Below, in pieces: positions 43,796 through 53,117 of a stretch of 64,000 nucleotides of DNA. This DNA comes from Zavarzinella sp. Its GTDB lineage: Bacteria; Planctomycetota; Planctomycetia; Gemmatales; Gemmataceae. Position numbers and translations under genes: made by a program. The notes beneath the pieces are model-generated. The model made no database searches, had not been told where the DNA came from, and was given only the letters and a program-made list of their open reading frames with translations. The first letter of the stretch is position 1. The number at the start of each line of letters is the position of its first letter. The DNA lies in NCBI GenBank assembly GCA_041399155.1, contig JAWKTI010000002.1, positions 868,001-932,000 on the forward strand, in the 5' to 3' direction.

Positions 43796-45265
43796 ATGAC
43801 AAGGCTTTTTTTCGTCTGTCTGATCACAATTTCTGCAATCAGCACGGTGCTTGGTCAGCAATCCGATTCTTTTGACGCTCTGGTGCCGAACAGTGCTCTG
43901 CAGCGGGCTGTGGAAGAGCAAATCCCCATGGTATTTGTTTCCCGCAATAATCGTGCAGAATGGAATGCGTTGAAGCAGTATTTTACCCTGACTGAACAGG
44001 ACGCTGTCCACCCAATCAGTGGGAAACCATTCAAGCAGAAAGTGCTGAAAGTGAAACTTCCATTGGGAATCAATCTGCCACCAGCGGTACCCGTGGAAAA
44101 TCCCATGACCTACACGAAATGGCAATTGGGTAAAAAATTGTATTACGATCCAATTCTTTCCAGCAACAACAAGGTAGCTTGTGCCAGTTGCCACAACCCG
44201 AAAATGGGCTTTTCGGATGGTTTTCCCACCTCGGTTGGAATCAACGATGCTGTTGGTGGGATGAACGCACCCACGGTGATCAATTCTGGTTTCAGCCCAC
44301 TGCAATTCTGGGATGGACGTGCCGCTTCGCTGGAAGAGCAGGCTCAGGGCCCAGTGGGCAATCCCATCGAAATGTTTAACAACGAAGGTTCAGCATGGGA
44401 AGCCGCCATTAAGCGAATTCGTCTGAATCCGGATTACAAAGGCTTGTTTGAAAAAGAATTTGGTCATGCTGCCACGCGTGACGCTGTGGCGAAGGCCATT
44501 GCCACTTACGAACGCACGGTGATTGTGGGCAATTCAGTACATGACCGTGCCGCAATAGCCGCCCGTGTGCGTGCTGATGATGAAGGTAGCACCAAATTCG
44601 ATCCCATTGCGGTTGATTATGAGGAAATTCTCAGAGAATGTTTCTCCAGCAAAGATACCCACTCCTTGAGTGCTCTGAAACTGGATCTTTCCAAGGATGA
44701 GGCCAAAATTGGTGAAGTTGCTGCATCGATTGCCAACGGTCGCCAGCTCTTTTTCAATAAAGCACAATGCAGCAACTGCCACGTGGGCGAGAGTTTCTCT
44801 GACTTTACCTTCCACAACCTGGGTGTGGGGGCGAAAGACGGCAAATTACCTGAAAATCAGATGGGTCGCTTTGCAGCACAGCCCACCGGACACAAAAATC
44901 CGTTGTTTGTCGGGGCATTTAAAACCCCACCTTTGCGTGGTTTGCTGGCCAGCAAACCGTATATGCACGATGGCAGTGAAAAAACACTTGCCAATGTGAT
45001 TGAACTGTACGATCGTGGTGGCAATGCCAATGAATTCCTTGATCCCAAAATGCGCGATACTCTCGCCGAAGCGGCCTACATCACTGCCAAGGCTGCTGGC
45101 GAACCATGGAAAGGGGAGCCAGTCACCGTCTTTACTCGTGGCGGACAGCCGATTATTCCCAAGAAATTGAAACTGACCGCACAGGAAAAGATTGACCTGG
45201 AAATGTTTATGAGAGCATTAGAAGGCAGCCCAATAGAGAATGTGCTGCATCCCGACTCGAAGTAA
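43796..45265 (+). CDS. di-haem cytochrome c peroxidase / MauG family protein
   Basis: The 489-residue product has a signal peptide (MTRLFFVCLITISAISTVLG) and two haem c motifs, C129-A-S-C-H in NNKVACASCHNPKMGFSDG and C325-S-N-C-H in QCSNCHVGESFSDFTFHNLG. FKTPPLRGLLASKPYMHDGS holds the conserved Met/His region of the family. It reduces hydrogen peroxide or oxidises a partner in the periplasm. The N-terminal 100 or so residues before the first haem are longer than in typical cytochrome c peroxidases. It lies 89 bases after the candidate selenoprotein, so the two may share a peroxide-related role. Confidence 0.88.
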   Translation: MTRLFFVCLITISAISTVLGQQSDSFDALVPNSALQRAVEEQIPMVFVSRNNRAEWNALKQYFTLTEQDAVHPISGKPFKQKVLKVKLPLGINLPPAVPVENPMTYTKWQLGKKLYYDPILSSNNKVACASCHNPKMGFSDGFPTSVGINDAVGGMNAPTVINSGFSPLQFWDGRAASLEEQAQGPVGNPIEMFNNEGSAWEAAIKRIRLNPDYKGLFEKEFGHAATRDAVAKAIATYERTVIVGNSVHDRAAIAARVRADDEGSTKFDPIAVDYEEILRECFSSKDTHSLSALKLDLSKDEAKIGEVAASIANGRQLFFNKAQCSNCHVGESFSDFTFHNLGVGAKDGKLPENQMGRFAAQPTGHKNPLFVGAFKTPPLRGLLASKPYMHDGSEKTLANVIELYDRGGNANEFLDPKMRDTLAEAAYITAKAAGEPWKGEPVTVFTRGGQPIIPKKLKLTAQEKIDLEMFMRALEGSPIENVLHPDSK

Positions 45266-45361
45266 CATTCCCCGAAGTCTTTATTCGCAAAATTCCGACG
45301 TTCTGATTGAAGTCAGAAAATTGCATAGAAAGTTCAATCTGGTCAAATAGATCACAATATT

Positions 45362-47290
45362 CTACGGCTTTGCTAATTCTCGCAGATCGTAACAATAAAT
45401 GCCATCACCACCGCGTACGAAAAGACGCCCGTCTACAACAGGATAAATAATTGGTTGTGAGTTATATGCAGTTGTTGCTGTGTTCTTGGGAAGCCACACT
45501 GGGCATGAATCGTTCAAATTCTTGTCAAGGAATGTCAATTCTGCTGTGCCATGCTGTCCCTCTGGCAAAAATAATAAACGGTCAGCAACAACGCCTAGCC
45601 AGGGGTTAGAACCTGGTCCATGTTTGTTGAACTTCCTTTCCACCAGTAATTTGCCAGAAACCACATCCAGACAACGAATCGTCATTCTACCTAGAAAATA
45701 AGCTCGACCATCCACTACAGTGATGGGGACATTTTCATCGGGCTGTAATTCAACGTCTTCCCAAGCTTTCTCCAGCCCTTTTTCGAGAAGTTTCCAGCCC
45801 TCAAAATGTAGTTCAACGCTGCTCCCCTTCTTTTGCAAAACAGGTGCGACAAGCATGTCCTTATGCACAACCGTGCTGAGTGGTGCGCCTCTGTCACCTA
45901 AAGTAAATGGTGACTCTTGCTTCCATAATACGCTGCCATCGATTGGATTGATGCAATGCAGGTATTGTTTAGGCCAGCCATTGAAGCTCAATAATTTTTC
46001 CTTGCCAGCGTGTATCCATGGAATGATGTAGCCACCGTGGCCAAGATTAACAGTCCATTTCTTTTCGCCAGTAACTGGGTCAAAACCAGAGTTATCCCAA
46101 ATGATGTGACCACCCATGTACAACGGCGATGGATTTGCGGGTCCACTACCAGCCTGCATCGCGATTTTCCCATTGTCGAAACGATACTCCCATTTCAATT
46201 TGCCAGTGACACGATCCAACGCGTAAAGCCGGGATGCCAGGTTGGGAACAAAAATTGTGTCGCCATGAACAAGCGGCACGGGTGAGATCCCTCGATGCTT
46301 GTGGGTTTGATGGTTGGGAGAGCGCATTGGCATGACGGTTATCCACATTGTTGCCCCAGATGCAGCATCCATTGCCACGATCACGTCATCAGCGACAGGA
46401 CGAAAATGATTCAGAAGCCAGTTTTTTTCGCGTTTGTTTGCACCGGCAGTCACCATTTCCTGCTCAAACATTTCCATGGATTGATACTTTCTTTCCCAGT
46501 AGGGATTTCCAGAAAGTACAGGATTTAACTGTGTGCTTGGTCTAAAAAAGGTGATGTATACCGTATTGTCGAAGATTACAGGAGAACTCCCACCGCCACA
46601 ATTGCTGCTGGTAAGTGCACGCCAAAAGTATCTACTATCGGGTGCGTTTCCATAACCTGTTAATATGTAGGCTTCGCTACGCCAGACTGGTCTGGCCTTC
46701 GCAAGATCTACGATTAATTTGGGCTGTTGCCCTCCAGACATGTCAAGGTCTGTTCCCCAAAAACTAGTCCATGAGGAAGACCGAGAGAGATGATCGTTTG
46801 CTGGCAATTTCGTATCGTAAGTGCCGTTAACTTTGCCTTCGTATAAACCAGTCGTGTTCTTGCCAGCTGGCTTGTAAGCAGTGGCACTCAAATCCAATGA
46901 GTATTGCCCAGTTACTGTTTCATCTTTGACTTGCAGATCAAGTGTTAGCCACGCCGATTTCTTGTCTATGCGTAAGTGCAGCTTACCATTGATCCTGCCT
47001 TCACTTTCAGAAATGGTCGATTCCTCCAAGTGAATACGCAAATCCCCTGCTTGTGGTGTAACGAACCAGAAATTTACGAGTTTTCCATCTCGCAGTGCCA
47101 GGAAGAGAGGTTCAGCTTTTCCACCCAGCCCGGCTGGCAAATCCAGGCGAGCAATAGAATAATCTCCCCGCGGGATCGTAGTCACTGGTTTGAATTTGGT
47201 GAATTCGGGATTGGAAGGTGCCTCACCCGTCATTGAGTATTGCAATGCGGATCCGCACAATAGCACAATGAAAAAATAACTAATGTTCAT
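45362..47290 (-). CDS. PQQ-like beta-propeller repeat protein
   Basis: The 642-residue protein begins with a signal peptide-like segment (MNISYFFIVLLCGSALQY). Residues up to about 180 form a beta-rich domain, then a PQQ-like propeller with repeats such as VIVAMDAASGATMWITVMP, RLYALDRVTGKLKWEYRFDNG, HCINPIDGSVLWKQ and RCLDVVSGKLLVERKF. There is no dehydrogenase active site that I can see, so it is likely a structural or binding propeller. It lies alone between convergent cytochrome c peroxidase and the NIPSNAP gene. Confidence 0.8.
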   Translation of the reverse strand: MNISYFFIVLLCGSALQYSMTGEAPSNPEFTKFKPVTTIPRGDYSIARLDLPAGLGGKAEPLFLALRDGKLVNFWFVTPQAGDLRIHLEESTISESEGRINGKLHLRIDKKSAWLTLDLQVKDETVTGQYSLDLSATAYKPAGKNTTGLYEGKVNGTYDTKLPANDHLSRSSSWTSFWGTDLDMSGGQQPKLIVDLAKARPVWRSEAYILTGYGNAPDSRYFWRALTSSNCGGGSSPVIFDNTVYITFFRPSTQLNPVLSGNPYWERKYQSMEMFEQEMVTAGANKREKNWLLNHFRPVADDVIVAMDAASGATMWITVMPMRSPNHQTHKHRGISPVPLVHGDTIFVPNLASRLYALDRVTGKLKWEYRFDNGKIAMQAGSGPANPSPLYMGGHIIWDNSGFDPVTGEKKWTVNLGHGGYIIPWIHAGKEKLLSFNGWPKQYLHCINPIDGSVLWKQESPFTLGDRGAPLSTVVHKDMLVAPVLQKKGSSVELHFEGWKLLEKGLEKAWEDVELQPDENVPITVVDGRAYFLGRMTIRCLDVVSGKLLVERKFNKHGPGSNPWLGVVADRLLFLPEGQHGTAELTFLDKNLNDSCPVWLPKNTATTAYNSQPIIYPVVDGRLFVRGGDGIYCYDLRELAKP

Positions 47291-47337
47291 GTGTTGTCAC
47301 TATTCTGAGATAGTAGGACCGAGGAGGCTGGTATCTG

Positions 47338-47757
47338 TTACTTGATTGCCGAATAATCGGTGCCTTTCAGGAAGACGCTTTCCACTTTTTTCACCAGCCC
47401 ACCATTCTTTTCACTGGCGGCTTTGGCGGCTTTCCATTCGGGATCATTCACAAAAGCCTGCCAGGATTTTTTTGCATCCAGTTCGCTTGGGAAGGCCAGA
47501 ATGTAAACCATCATCTCTTTGGCTTTGGCTTCATCGGTGGGGCTCCAGAAGCCTACCAGCGTCATGCCATGTTTTTCAAACAACTTGCAGGTGTGATCGC
47601 GAAACCGTGCGTGCAGGGCATCCATTTTGCCTTCGTTTGCATAGTAAGTTCGCATTTCAAACACCCGGGGCAGGGGCTTTGATTCCGCCACAGACCGATC
47701 CATACCCAGACTTAGGCAAAAACAGCCCACAAAGAAACCTGTTACCCACTTTTTCAT
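47338..47757 (-). CDS. secreted NIPSNAP-family protein
   Basis: The 139-residue product has a signal peptide (KKWVTGFFVGCFCLSLGMDRSVA) and one NIPSNAP domain: RVFEMRTYYANEGKMDALHARFRDHTCKLFEKHGM, GFWSP and FPSELDAKKSWQAFVNDPEWK. NIPSNAP domains have a ferredoxin-like fold and occur often as secreted proteins in planctomycetes. Substrate or role unknown. It lies 47 bases upstream of the PQQ-like gene on the same strand and may be co-transcribed. Confidence 0.85.
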   Translation of the reverse strand: MKKWVTGFFVGCFCLSLGMDRSVAESKPLPRVFEMRTYYANEGKMDALHARFRDHTCKLFEKHGMTLVGFWSPTDEAKAKEMMVYILAFPSELDAKKSWQAFVNDPEWKAAKAASEKNGGLVKKVESVFLKGTDYSAIK

Positions 47758-47930
47758 GCTGCTACTCCGATATTGTTGGTGATTTTCGCTGGCACTAATG
47801 TACCAGAAAATCTGCAGCGTGGGAAAGCAAATCGTTGAAATTGCGAAGAATCTGGCTTGCCACCATCAATGATAAAATAATTGGTGGCGAAGCTATTCGG
47901 AAAAGAGTGCAACTACATCGAGCTTCGGGA

Positions 47931-48473
47931 TTACTTGATTTTTTCCAGCAGGAAGTCAATTTCACGGTCGACAGTGGCTGGGTCAACGCTTGTTCCAATC
48001 CAGTTTTTGTGCACCACACCTTTTTCATCCAGCAGCAGGAAACCTGGGATTGCCCGCACATCCCAGTCGCTGGCAATCTCCTGATCGGCATCATGAATAT
48101 TCTTCCAAGGGTGGGGGCTGCGTTTCAGAAACGATTTCAGGTCGCTCGCGCTGTCATCAATTGAAATGCCAACAATTGCGAACGGCTTTCCTTCATATTT
48201 TTCTAATAATTTCTTCGAATGTGGGAACCATTGCACGCACGGTCCGCACCAGGTGGCCCAGAAGTCAACCAGTACAATTTTCCCACGGTAGTCGGTCAGT
48301 TTCACTGTTTCGCCATCAACCGTTTTTCCGCTGAATACCACCGGATCTGCGATATTCGCCTGACTGTTCGCTTTTTTCGGTTTACGGGAAAAAATCTGGT
48401 CGCACCCAGTCAGTGCAACAAAGAGAAAGAATCCTAAATATATAGCAGGTAAGGATTTATGTCGATTTTTCAT
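47931..48473 (-). CDS. TlpA-like thioredoxin lipoprotein
   Basis: The 180-residue protein has a lipoprotein signal (FLFVALTG followed by Cys), then the AhpC/TSA-type thioredoxin fold: FSGKTVDGETVKLTDYRGK, VDFWATWCGPCVQWFPHSKKLL with the W-C-G-P-C active site, and VRAIPGFLLLDEKGVV with the cis-Pro. It likely acts in disulfide or cytochrome maturation at the outer face of the membrane. Its start overlaps the end of mutY by 17 bases. Confidence 0.9.
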   Translation of the reverse strand: MKNRHKSLPAIYLGFFLFVALTGCDQIFSRKPKKANSQANIADPVVFSGKTVDGETVKLTDYRGKIVLVDFWATWCGPCVQWFPHSKKLLEKYEGKPFAIVGISIDDSASDLKSFLKRSPHPWKNIHDADQEIASDWDVRAIPGFLLLDEKGVVHKNWIGTSVDPATVDREIDFLLEKIK

Positions 48474-49549
48474 GATTTGAGGTCACCTGGTGGCTTTGGG
48501 ATAATAGACGCTCGACGTGGGCAATTAATTTCCGTTGTGGGGTGCTCATCGGCAGGGCTTCAAGTTCAGTCAGTGTTACACAGCGTAGTTCCAGATAATC
48601 GTGGGGCAATTTCTGAATCACTTCTGATGAAGCTATATGGACGTAAAGCTTTACTCGATAACGAGTTACGGGATAACTGATTGAACCCAGTGCGGTTGAA
48701 TCTGATGCGATTTTCCGAATCGCTGCAAAATCGGCCATTTGCAGTTGCGAATCGGCAAAGGTGGGAATTCCCACATCGAGGCCCATCGCACGTTGCGTGG
48801 GCGTTGACATACCAGCACTCGAGACCGGTCGATTGCGATAAACCCATACTCTGTCAGCAGTTGCGGCTTTTCTCTCGCCTGCAGAACGGGAATATCATCG
48901 ACCGTGTTTTCCCGATATGCAACGCATTCTTCCTTCAATGGGCATCCAATGCAAGTGGGATTTTTTGGCAGGCAGATGAGTGCTCCCAGCTCCATACAGG
49001 CCTGATGGAATTCACCGATCTGCTTTTCTGGCAAAATTTCCTCTGCAATCTGCCAAAGCCATTTTTCTGCGGTTGAGGATTTAAGATTTTCGCGATAGCC
49101 AAAAATCTGGCCCACAGGCGGCGGGTATTTGCTTCAACGATGGGCAGTTTTTGCTCAAAAGCCTGTGCCAGTACCGCACCCACGATGTATCGCCCCACCC
49201 CAGGTAGGGCAGTCCAGAAATCCGCATCGGCAGGTGGTTCTTCGCCATACTTTGAAACGATTGTTTTCGCCGCACGGTGCAGGTTACGGGCACGGGAATA
49301 ATAACCTAGCCCCTGCCACTGGTGCAAAACATCCTGTTCAGAAGCATTTGCAAGATCACTCAGTGTGGGAAAACGCTCGATGAATGATGCAAATCGACTT
49401 TTCACCGTTTCCACGGTTGTCTGCTGCAGCATCACTTCGCTCAGCCAGATTGGGTAAATTTCTCTGGTGGCACGCCAGGGGAGGACACGCATCTCTTTAC
49501 GAAACCAACGACGTAACTTTTGGACGGTTTTCGTTGGAATCTTATGCAT
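48457..49549 (-). CDS. mutY: A/G-specific adenine glycosylase MutY, broken by two frameshifts
   Basis: Three consecutive frames together spell MutY. Frame one, from ATG 49549, has WFRKEMRVLPWRATREIYPI, EVMLQQTTVETV and the helix-hairpin-helix/Gly-Pro region LPGVGRYIVGAVLAQAF with VEANTRRLWARF. Frame two has the [4Fe-4S] cluster C-x6-C-x2-C-x5-C (CLPKNPTCIGCPLKEEC) and VCQRPRNVRWASMWEFP. Frame three carries the rest of the NUDIX-like C-terminal domain. Adding one T at the run at 49101-49105 gives RRLWARFFGYRENLKSSTAE, and adding one C at 48763-48765 (plus-strand GGG) gives SMWEFPTFADSQLQM. It removes A opposite 8-oxo-G. Probably intact in the organism. Confidence 0.8.
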
Positions 49550-49566
49550 AAGAAGGAATGCGAAAA

Positions 49567-50134
49567 TTATGTTCTTGGGCGGCGGAAATATTTCGAAAGT
49601 GCATCGGCAGCAGCAGAAGAACTATCCTGAATTGGCTTCTTCTCATCCGGTTTTTCGCCAGGTTTCGCACCCAAAGCAGGCATTTCCATGACAGTTGTAG
49701 CTTCCGCATTGAACTGTTCTGTGGTGGTTTCTGTTGAAGAATCTGATTCGTCATCCAGCAACATCATGGCTGCCATATCATCGTCGGCCTGTGCGTCAAG
49801 GCCTTTAGAAACAGCTTTTGTGACAACTTTTGCAGGCATTACGATCTGAATTTTTGAACGCCAGCGGCCCCACCTTAACCAGATCGTCCTCTTTAATTTC
49901 CCGTTCCCCAGCGATTTGTTCACCATTGACAAAAGTGCCGTTGGTGCTGCCGAAGTCACGTACAAAAACACCTTCTTCACGAACAAAAAAACCGCAATGT
50001 TGTTTGCTGATCGCAGGAGAAGCAGGTCGCAATTGGCACTGGGGATCACGGCCAATTAAAAACTCCCCAGTCAACACGGGGATTACTTTCCCTGCATGAA
50101 CACCATCGGCTACAATCAGGTTCAATTTCATCAC
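49567..50134 (-). CDS. FHA-domain protein, frameshifted
   Basis: Two overlapping frames make up one protein of about 185-190 residues. The first, from 50134, is a complete FHA domain: FLIGRDPQCQLRPASPAISKQHCGFF, GVFVRDFGSTNGTFVNGEQI and a strand ending VGPLAF. The second continues KIQIVMPAKVVTKAVSKG to an acidic, Thr/Glu-rich tail and ends FRRPRT. Removing one A from the five-A run at 49851-49855 joins them as VGPLAFKIQIVMPAK. FHA domains bind phosphothreonine, here perhaps from a Ser/Thr kinase such as the one at 56074. It lies 17 bases upstream of mutY. Confidence 0.72.
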
Positions 50135-50424
50135 TTCACCTACCTAGTAAACTGCTTGGCGATTGGCGGAGAGACTTTTGGCAAAAAATATTAAATTACG
50201 TGGAACTTTTCCAATTGTACTTTCGTCCAAAATAATGCACGAGTCCAAAAGATTAAGATTCGCAAACGCAATCTCATATCCCTATTGTACCAAAATAGTA
50301 CCCGTATTATCTACGGCAGTAACCTATTATTCACATAAGCTTATTGAATCGGCAACCGATCATGAGAAATTTCCAATTTCTACATCCAAAAAATCTCATC
50401 TTGCATCGGCAAACACAATTTACC

Positions 50425-51810
50425 ATGGTTATCAGGCAAATTTTGTGCCTAACCGTACTAATTTTCACCGCCTGTGGGGAAAGACCCACTACTTTAGATC
50501 CGAAAACACCCAGTAAGTTTCATGAAATATCGATGAACTGCTACGTGGTGGGCGATTTTGATCCCGAATTGCTGCGTCAATTTGCCGAATCCTGGCAGGC
50601 ACAGCACCGTGCCAAAATTCAGGTAAAAACTGGCCCCTGGGACGGTAAAGACGGCTTTGCACTGATCAATCCTGCAACACTTGGCCAGTTTGTTGATCAG
50701 AATTGCCTCATTCCAGTACCAGGAACCCTTACTGGGTTCTCTTCAAATTACCGCTGGGACGAAATTTTATACTCCCGCCAAATTTTGCGATGGAACGATC
50801 AGGACTTTGCGCTGCCTTTCAGCACGCGGTGCCTGTTAATGGTCTATCGCAAAGACGCATTTTCCAAAGAAAATGCCGTGCCGGAAACGTGGGAACAATT
50901 GGTTTCTTACTTGAAAAATAACAGCGGAAAACTGGCCCACTTGCCAGTGGCATGGCAGCAATGGCTTTTTTACCAGATAGCCGCCGACTACGATGCCTCT
51001 GCAGTGACCCAGATCGCCCCGGGTGCGACAATTACCGATGAATTCTTCGCTTTCCATTTCGATCCTAAAACAACACAGAACCGTCTGGATCGACCGGCAT
51101 TTGCCGAAAGTGTGTCTGTATTGCAAGCACTTTATAAAAATTCTGCTGCAGAAAATGCCTTGCTGTCTCAATTAAAAGACAAAACCGCCACCTGTGCGTT
51201 GGTGACACTGAAAGAATTAGGTGAAATAGCCAACGATCCTGAACTGCGGGAAGCAATTGGAATCATCGCGCGCCCAGGTGCTGAATCGACTTTTTCGCCA
51301 CAAAACCAACGCCTGCCTGTACTTACGAGCAAAATGAATCGCCTGCCCTACGTGGGTGATGGTGGGGTTATTGCGGTGGTTTCAAAAAATTGCTCTCACC
51401 CCGAGGCAGCATGGGATTTTCTCACTTCTCTAACCAGCCCCGCAGAAAGCATCCAGAAATTGATTGCCAACCCACGTGGGGGTGTCGGACCCACCCGTGC
51501 GGTCCACCTCGACCCTCGTTCACGCGATGCCTGGTTAAGTTACATGCTGAACAGTGAACAAACAGAACAACTAATGCGTGCTGTGAAAGACAGCTATCCC
51601 GCTGGAGTACAGAATGCGAAAAAAGTATTGCGACTGCCCATAAACGATGAACTTGGTGCGATTCTTCAACAAGAATTACAGCGGGCGATAAAGGAACAAT
51701 CTCCCGCACCAGAGGCTGTGAAGAAGATTTCTGAATCCTGGAAACAGAAGATGGCACCAATTCCTTTGCCAGACCGACTATTGATGCTGAGCAAAAATCT
51801 GGGGCTTTGA
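50425..51810 (+). CDS. family 1 extracellular solute-binding lipoprotein
   Basis: ATG 50425 is preferred since it begins a lipoprotein signal (MVIRQILCLTVLIFTA then Cys); the open frame begins further upstream at 50344. The 461-residue product matches bacterial solute-binding proteins of the sugar type: LPFSTRCLLMVYRKDAFSKE, VPETWEQLVSYLKNN, GGVIAVVSKNCSHPEAAWDFLTSL. No permease or ATPase genes adjoin, so it is an orphan, or its partners lie elsewhere. Substrate unknown. Confidence 0.8.
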   Translation: MVIRQILCLTVLIFTACGERPTTLDPKTPSKFHEISMNCYVVGDFDPELLRQFAESWQAQHRAKIQVKTGPWDGKDGFALINPATLGQFVDQNCLIPVPGTLTGFSSNYRWDEILYSRQILRWNDQDFALPFSTRCLLMVYRKDAFSKENAVPETWEQLVSYLKNNSGKLAHLPVAWQQWLFYQIAADYDASAVTQIAPGATITDEFFAFHFDPKTTQNRLDRPAFAESVSVLQALYKNSAAENALLSQLKDKTATCALVTLKELGEIANDPELREAIGIIARPGAESTFSPQNQRLPVLTSKMNRLPYVGDGGVIAVVSKNCSHPEAAWDFLTSLTSPAESIQKLIANPRGGVGPTRAVHLDPRSRDAWLSYMLNSEQTEQLMRAVKDSYPAGVQNAKKVLRLPINDELGAILQQELQRAIKEQSPAPEAVKKISESWKQKMAPIPLPDRLLMLSKNLGL

Positions 51811-52078
51811 CAGTTTTTGCCCAGATTGTGCCATTAATGGTTAAAATTCATCCAACAAAGCCGATTGATGAGAGGATTCTCATTAGGTCTTAGTGTTAGT
51901 GCAGCATTTCCTATATCACCATACCTGATCTTAAGTTCTTGCCAGATAAGTGGTTGCAGCAATGGTATCGAGTAGGTCGAAAAATTGGTAAAATATCTCG
52001 GACTATACTGTAATTCGGCACAGTTATTGCATTAGCTTAGATACAAGAATTACGTGCAGAAAGCATCGGAGGGGAAAA

Positions 52079-52972
52079 ATGCGTCTTCTTGCAGCATTAC
52101 TACTGATAGTGACCATTGGGTGCGACGAACAATCAGATCAAGCAAGTGCTACTGGCAGTTCCACCGTACAGAAAGGGACTGGCGCTGGATCGAATTCAAC
52201 GAAGACTGGTTCACCAGGTTTTGTGAAAAAAAGTTCAGAAAGCACGCAAACGGATTCTACCTCCGTTTCATCGCAAGAATTGACGCAACAGCCGCCTGTA
52301 GAGAAGACAGATCCTCCTGAAGAGCCGCCAATGCCCAAACCGGAAAAAGACCCACCGATTCCAGAAAAGGCGAAACCGCTGAATGCCGCGAAAACGCTGT
52401 ACTTCGAAAACATTGATGGGGTGCGGAAAGTTCATGTTCTGGCGGAAGTGTGCCTGCGCGAAGGAATGCTGGAAGTGTTGCTCTGCAAAAATCAGACGAA
52501 AGAGCACGAATCGATTCTTCGCACTGCCGTGGATGCCCGCGAAATCCATTTTGCACTGGTGGCGATGGGTGCCAAACCAGGTAGTGTGGTGAAATTTGTA
52601 CCAGAATTTGTGGCACCAAAAGGGCCAAAAATGAAAATCAGTCTGACGTACCATATTAATGGAAAGCTATCAACGGTAGCAGCTCAGGAATGGATTTTGA
52701 ACAAGAAAACTGAAAAGGCTCTGGAGCACCCCTGGGTGTTTGCTGGCAGCCGATTTTTGAAAGATCCAGATCGTCCCAATGATCCGCCTTTTTATACTGC
52801 AAACAATGGTGAGTTGATCGTCCTTTCTAATTTCCCTGATGCCATGCTTGATTTGCCAATTCGCAGCCCGAAAGAAGAAGCGGATCTGCTTTACGATATT
52901 CGCACAAAATTGGTGCCCCCACTCCTGACAAAGGTGCTGGTGACGTTTGAATTGGCTAAAGAAGAAAAATAG
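52079..52972 (+). CDS. YdjY-domain lipoprotein
   Basis: The 297-residue product starts with a lipoprotein signal (MRLLAALLLIVTIG then Cys) after a GGAGGGG ribosome binding site. A Ser/Thr- and Pro-rich linker (about 20-100) precedes a domain with VHVLAEVCLREGMLEVLLCKNQTKEHESIL, which matches the planctomycete-type YdjY domain. The linker contains repeated PPEEPPMPKPEKDPP-like segments. Anchored at the membrane; role unknown. It is a single gene between two other secreted-protein genes. Confidence 0.78.
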   Translation: MRLLAALLLIVTIGCDEQSDQASATGSSTVQKGTGAGSNSTKTGSPGFVKKSSESTQTDSTSVSSQELTQQPPVEKTDPPEEPPMPKPEKDPPIPEKAKPLNAAKTLYFENIDGVRKVHVLAEVCLREGMLEVLLCKNQTKEHESILRTAVDAREIHFALVAMGAKPGSVVKFVPEFVAPKGPKMKISLTYHINGKLSTVAAQEWILNKKTEKALEHPWVFAGSRFLKDPDRPNDPPFYTANNGELIVLSNFPDAMLDLPIRSPKEEADLLYDIRTKLVPPLLTKVLVTFELAKEEK

Positions 52973-53117
52973 CCACAAAAATGAAAATGCTTTCACATGT
53001 CAATTTGTGCCGATTTTGCCAGTTTTCCCAGCCTGCCTAACTTCCGTTAATTCTTGAATTTTCGTTCAATCATGCTTAAATGCATTAAGGTTGATTCACA
53101 CCAGTTGAGAAGACTCC

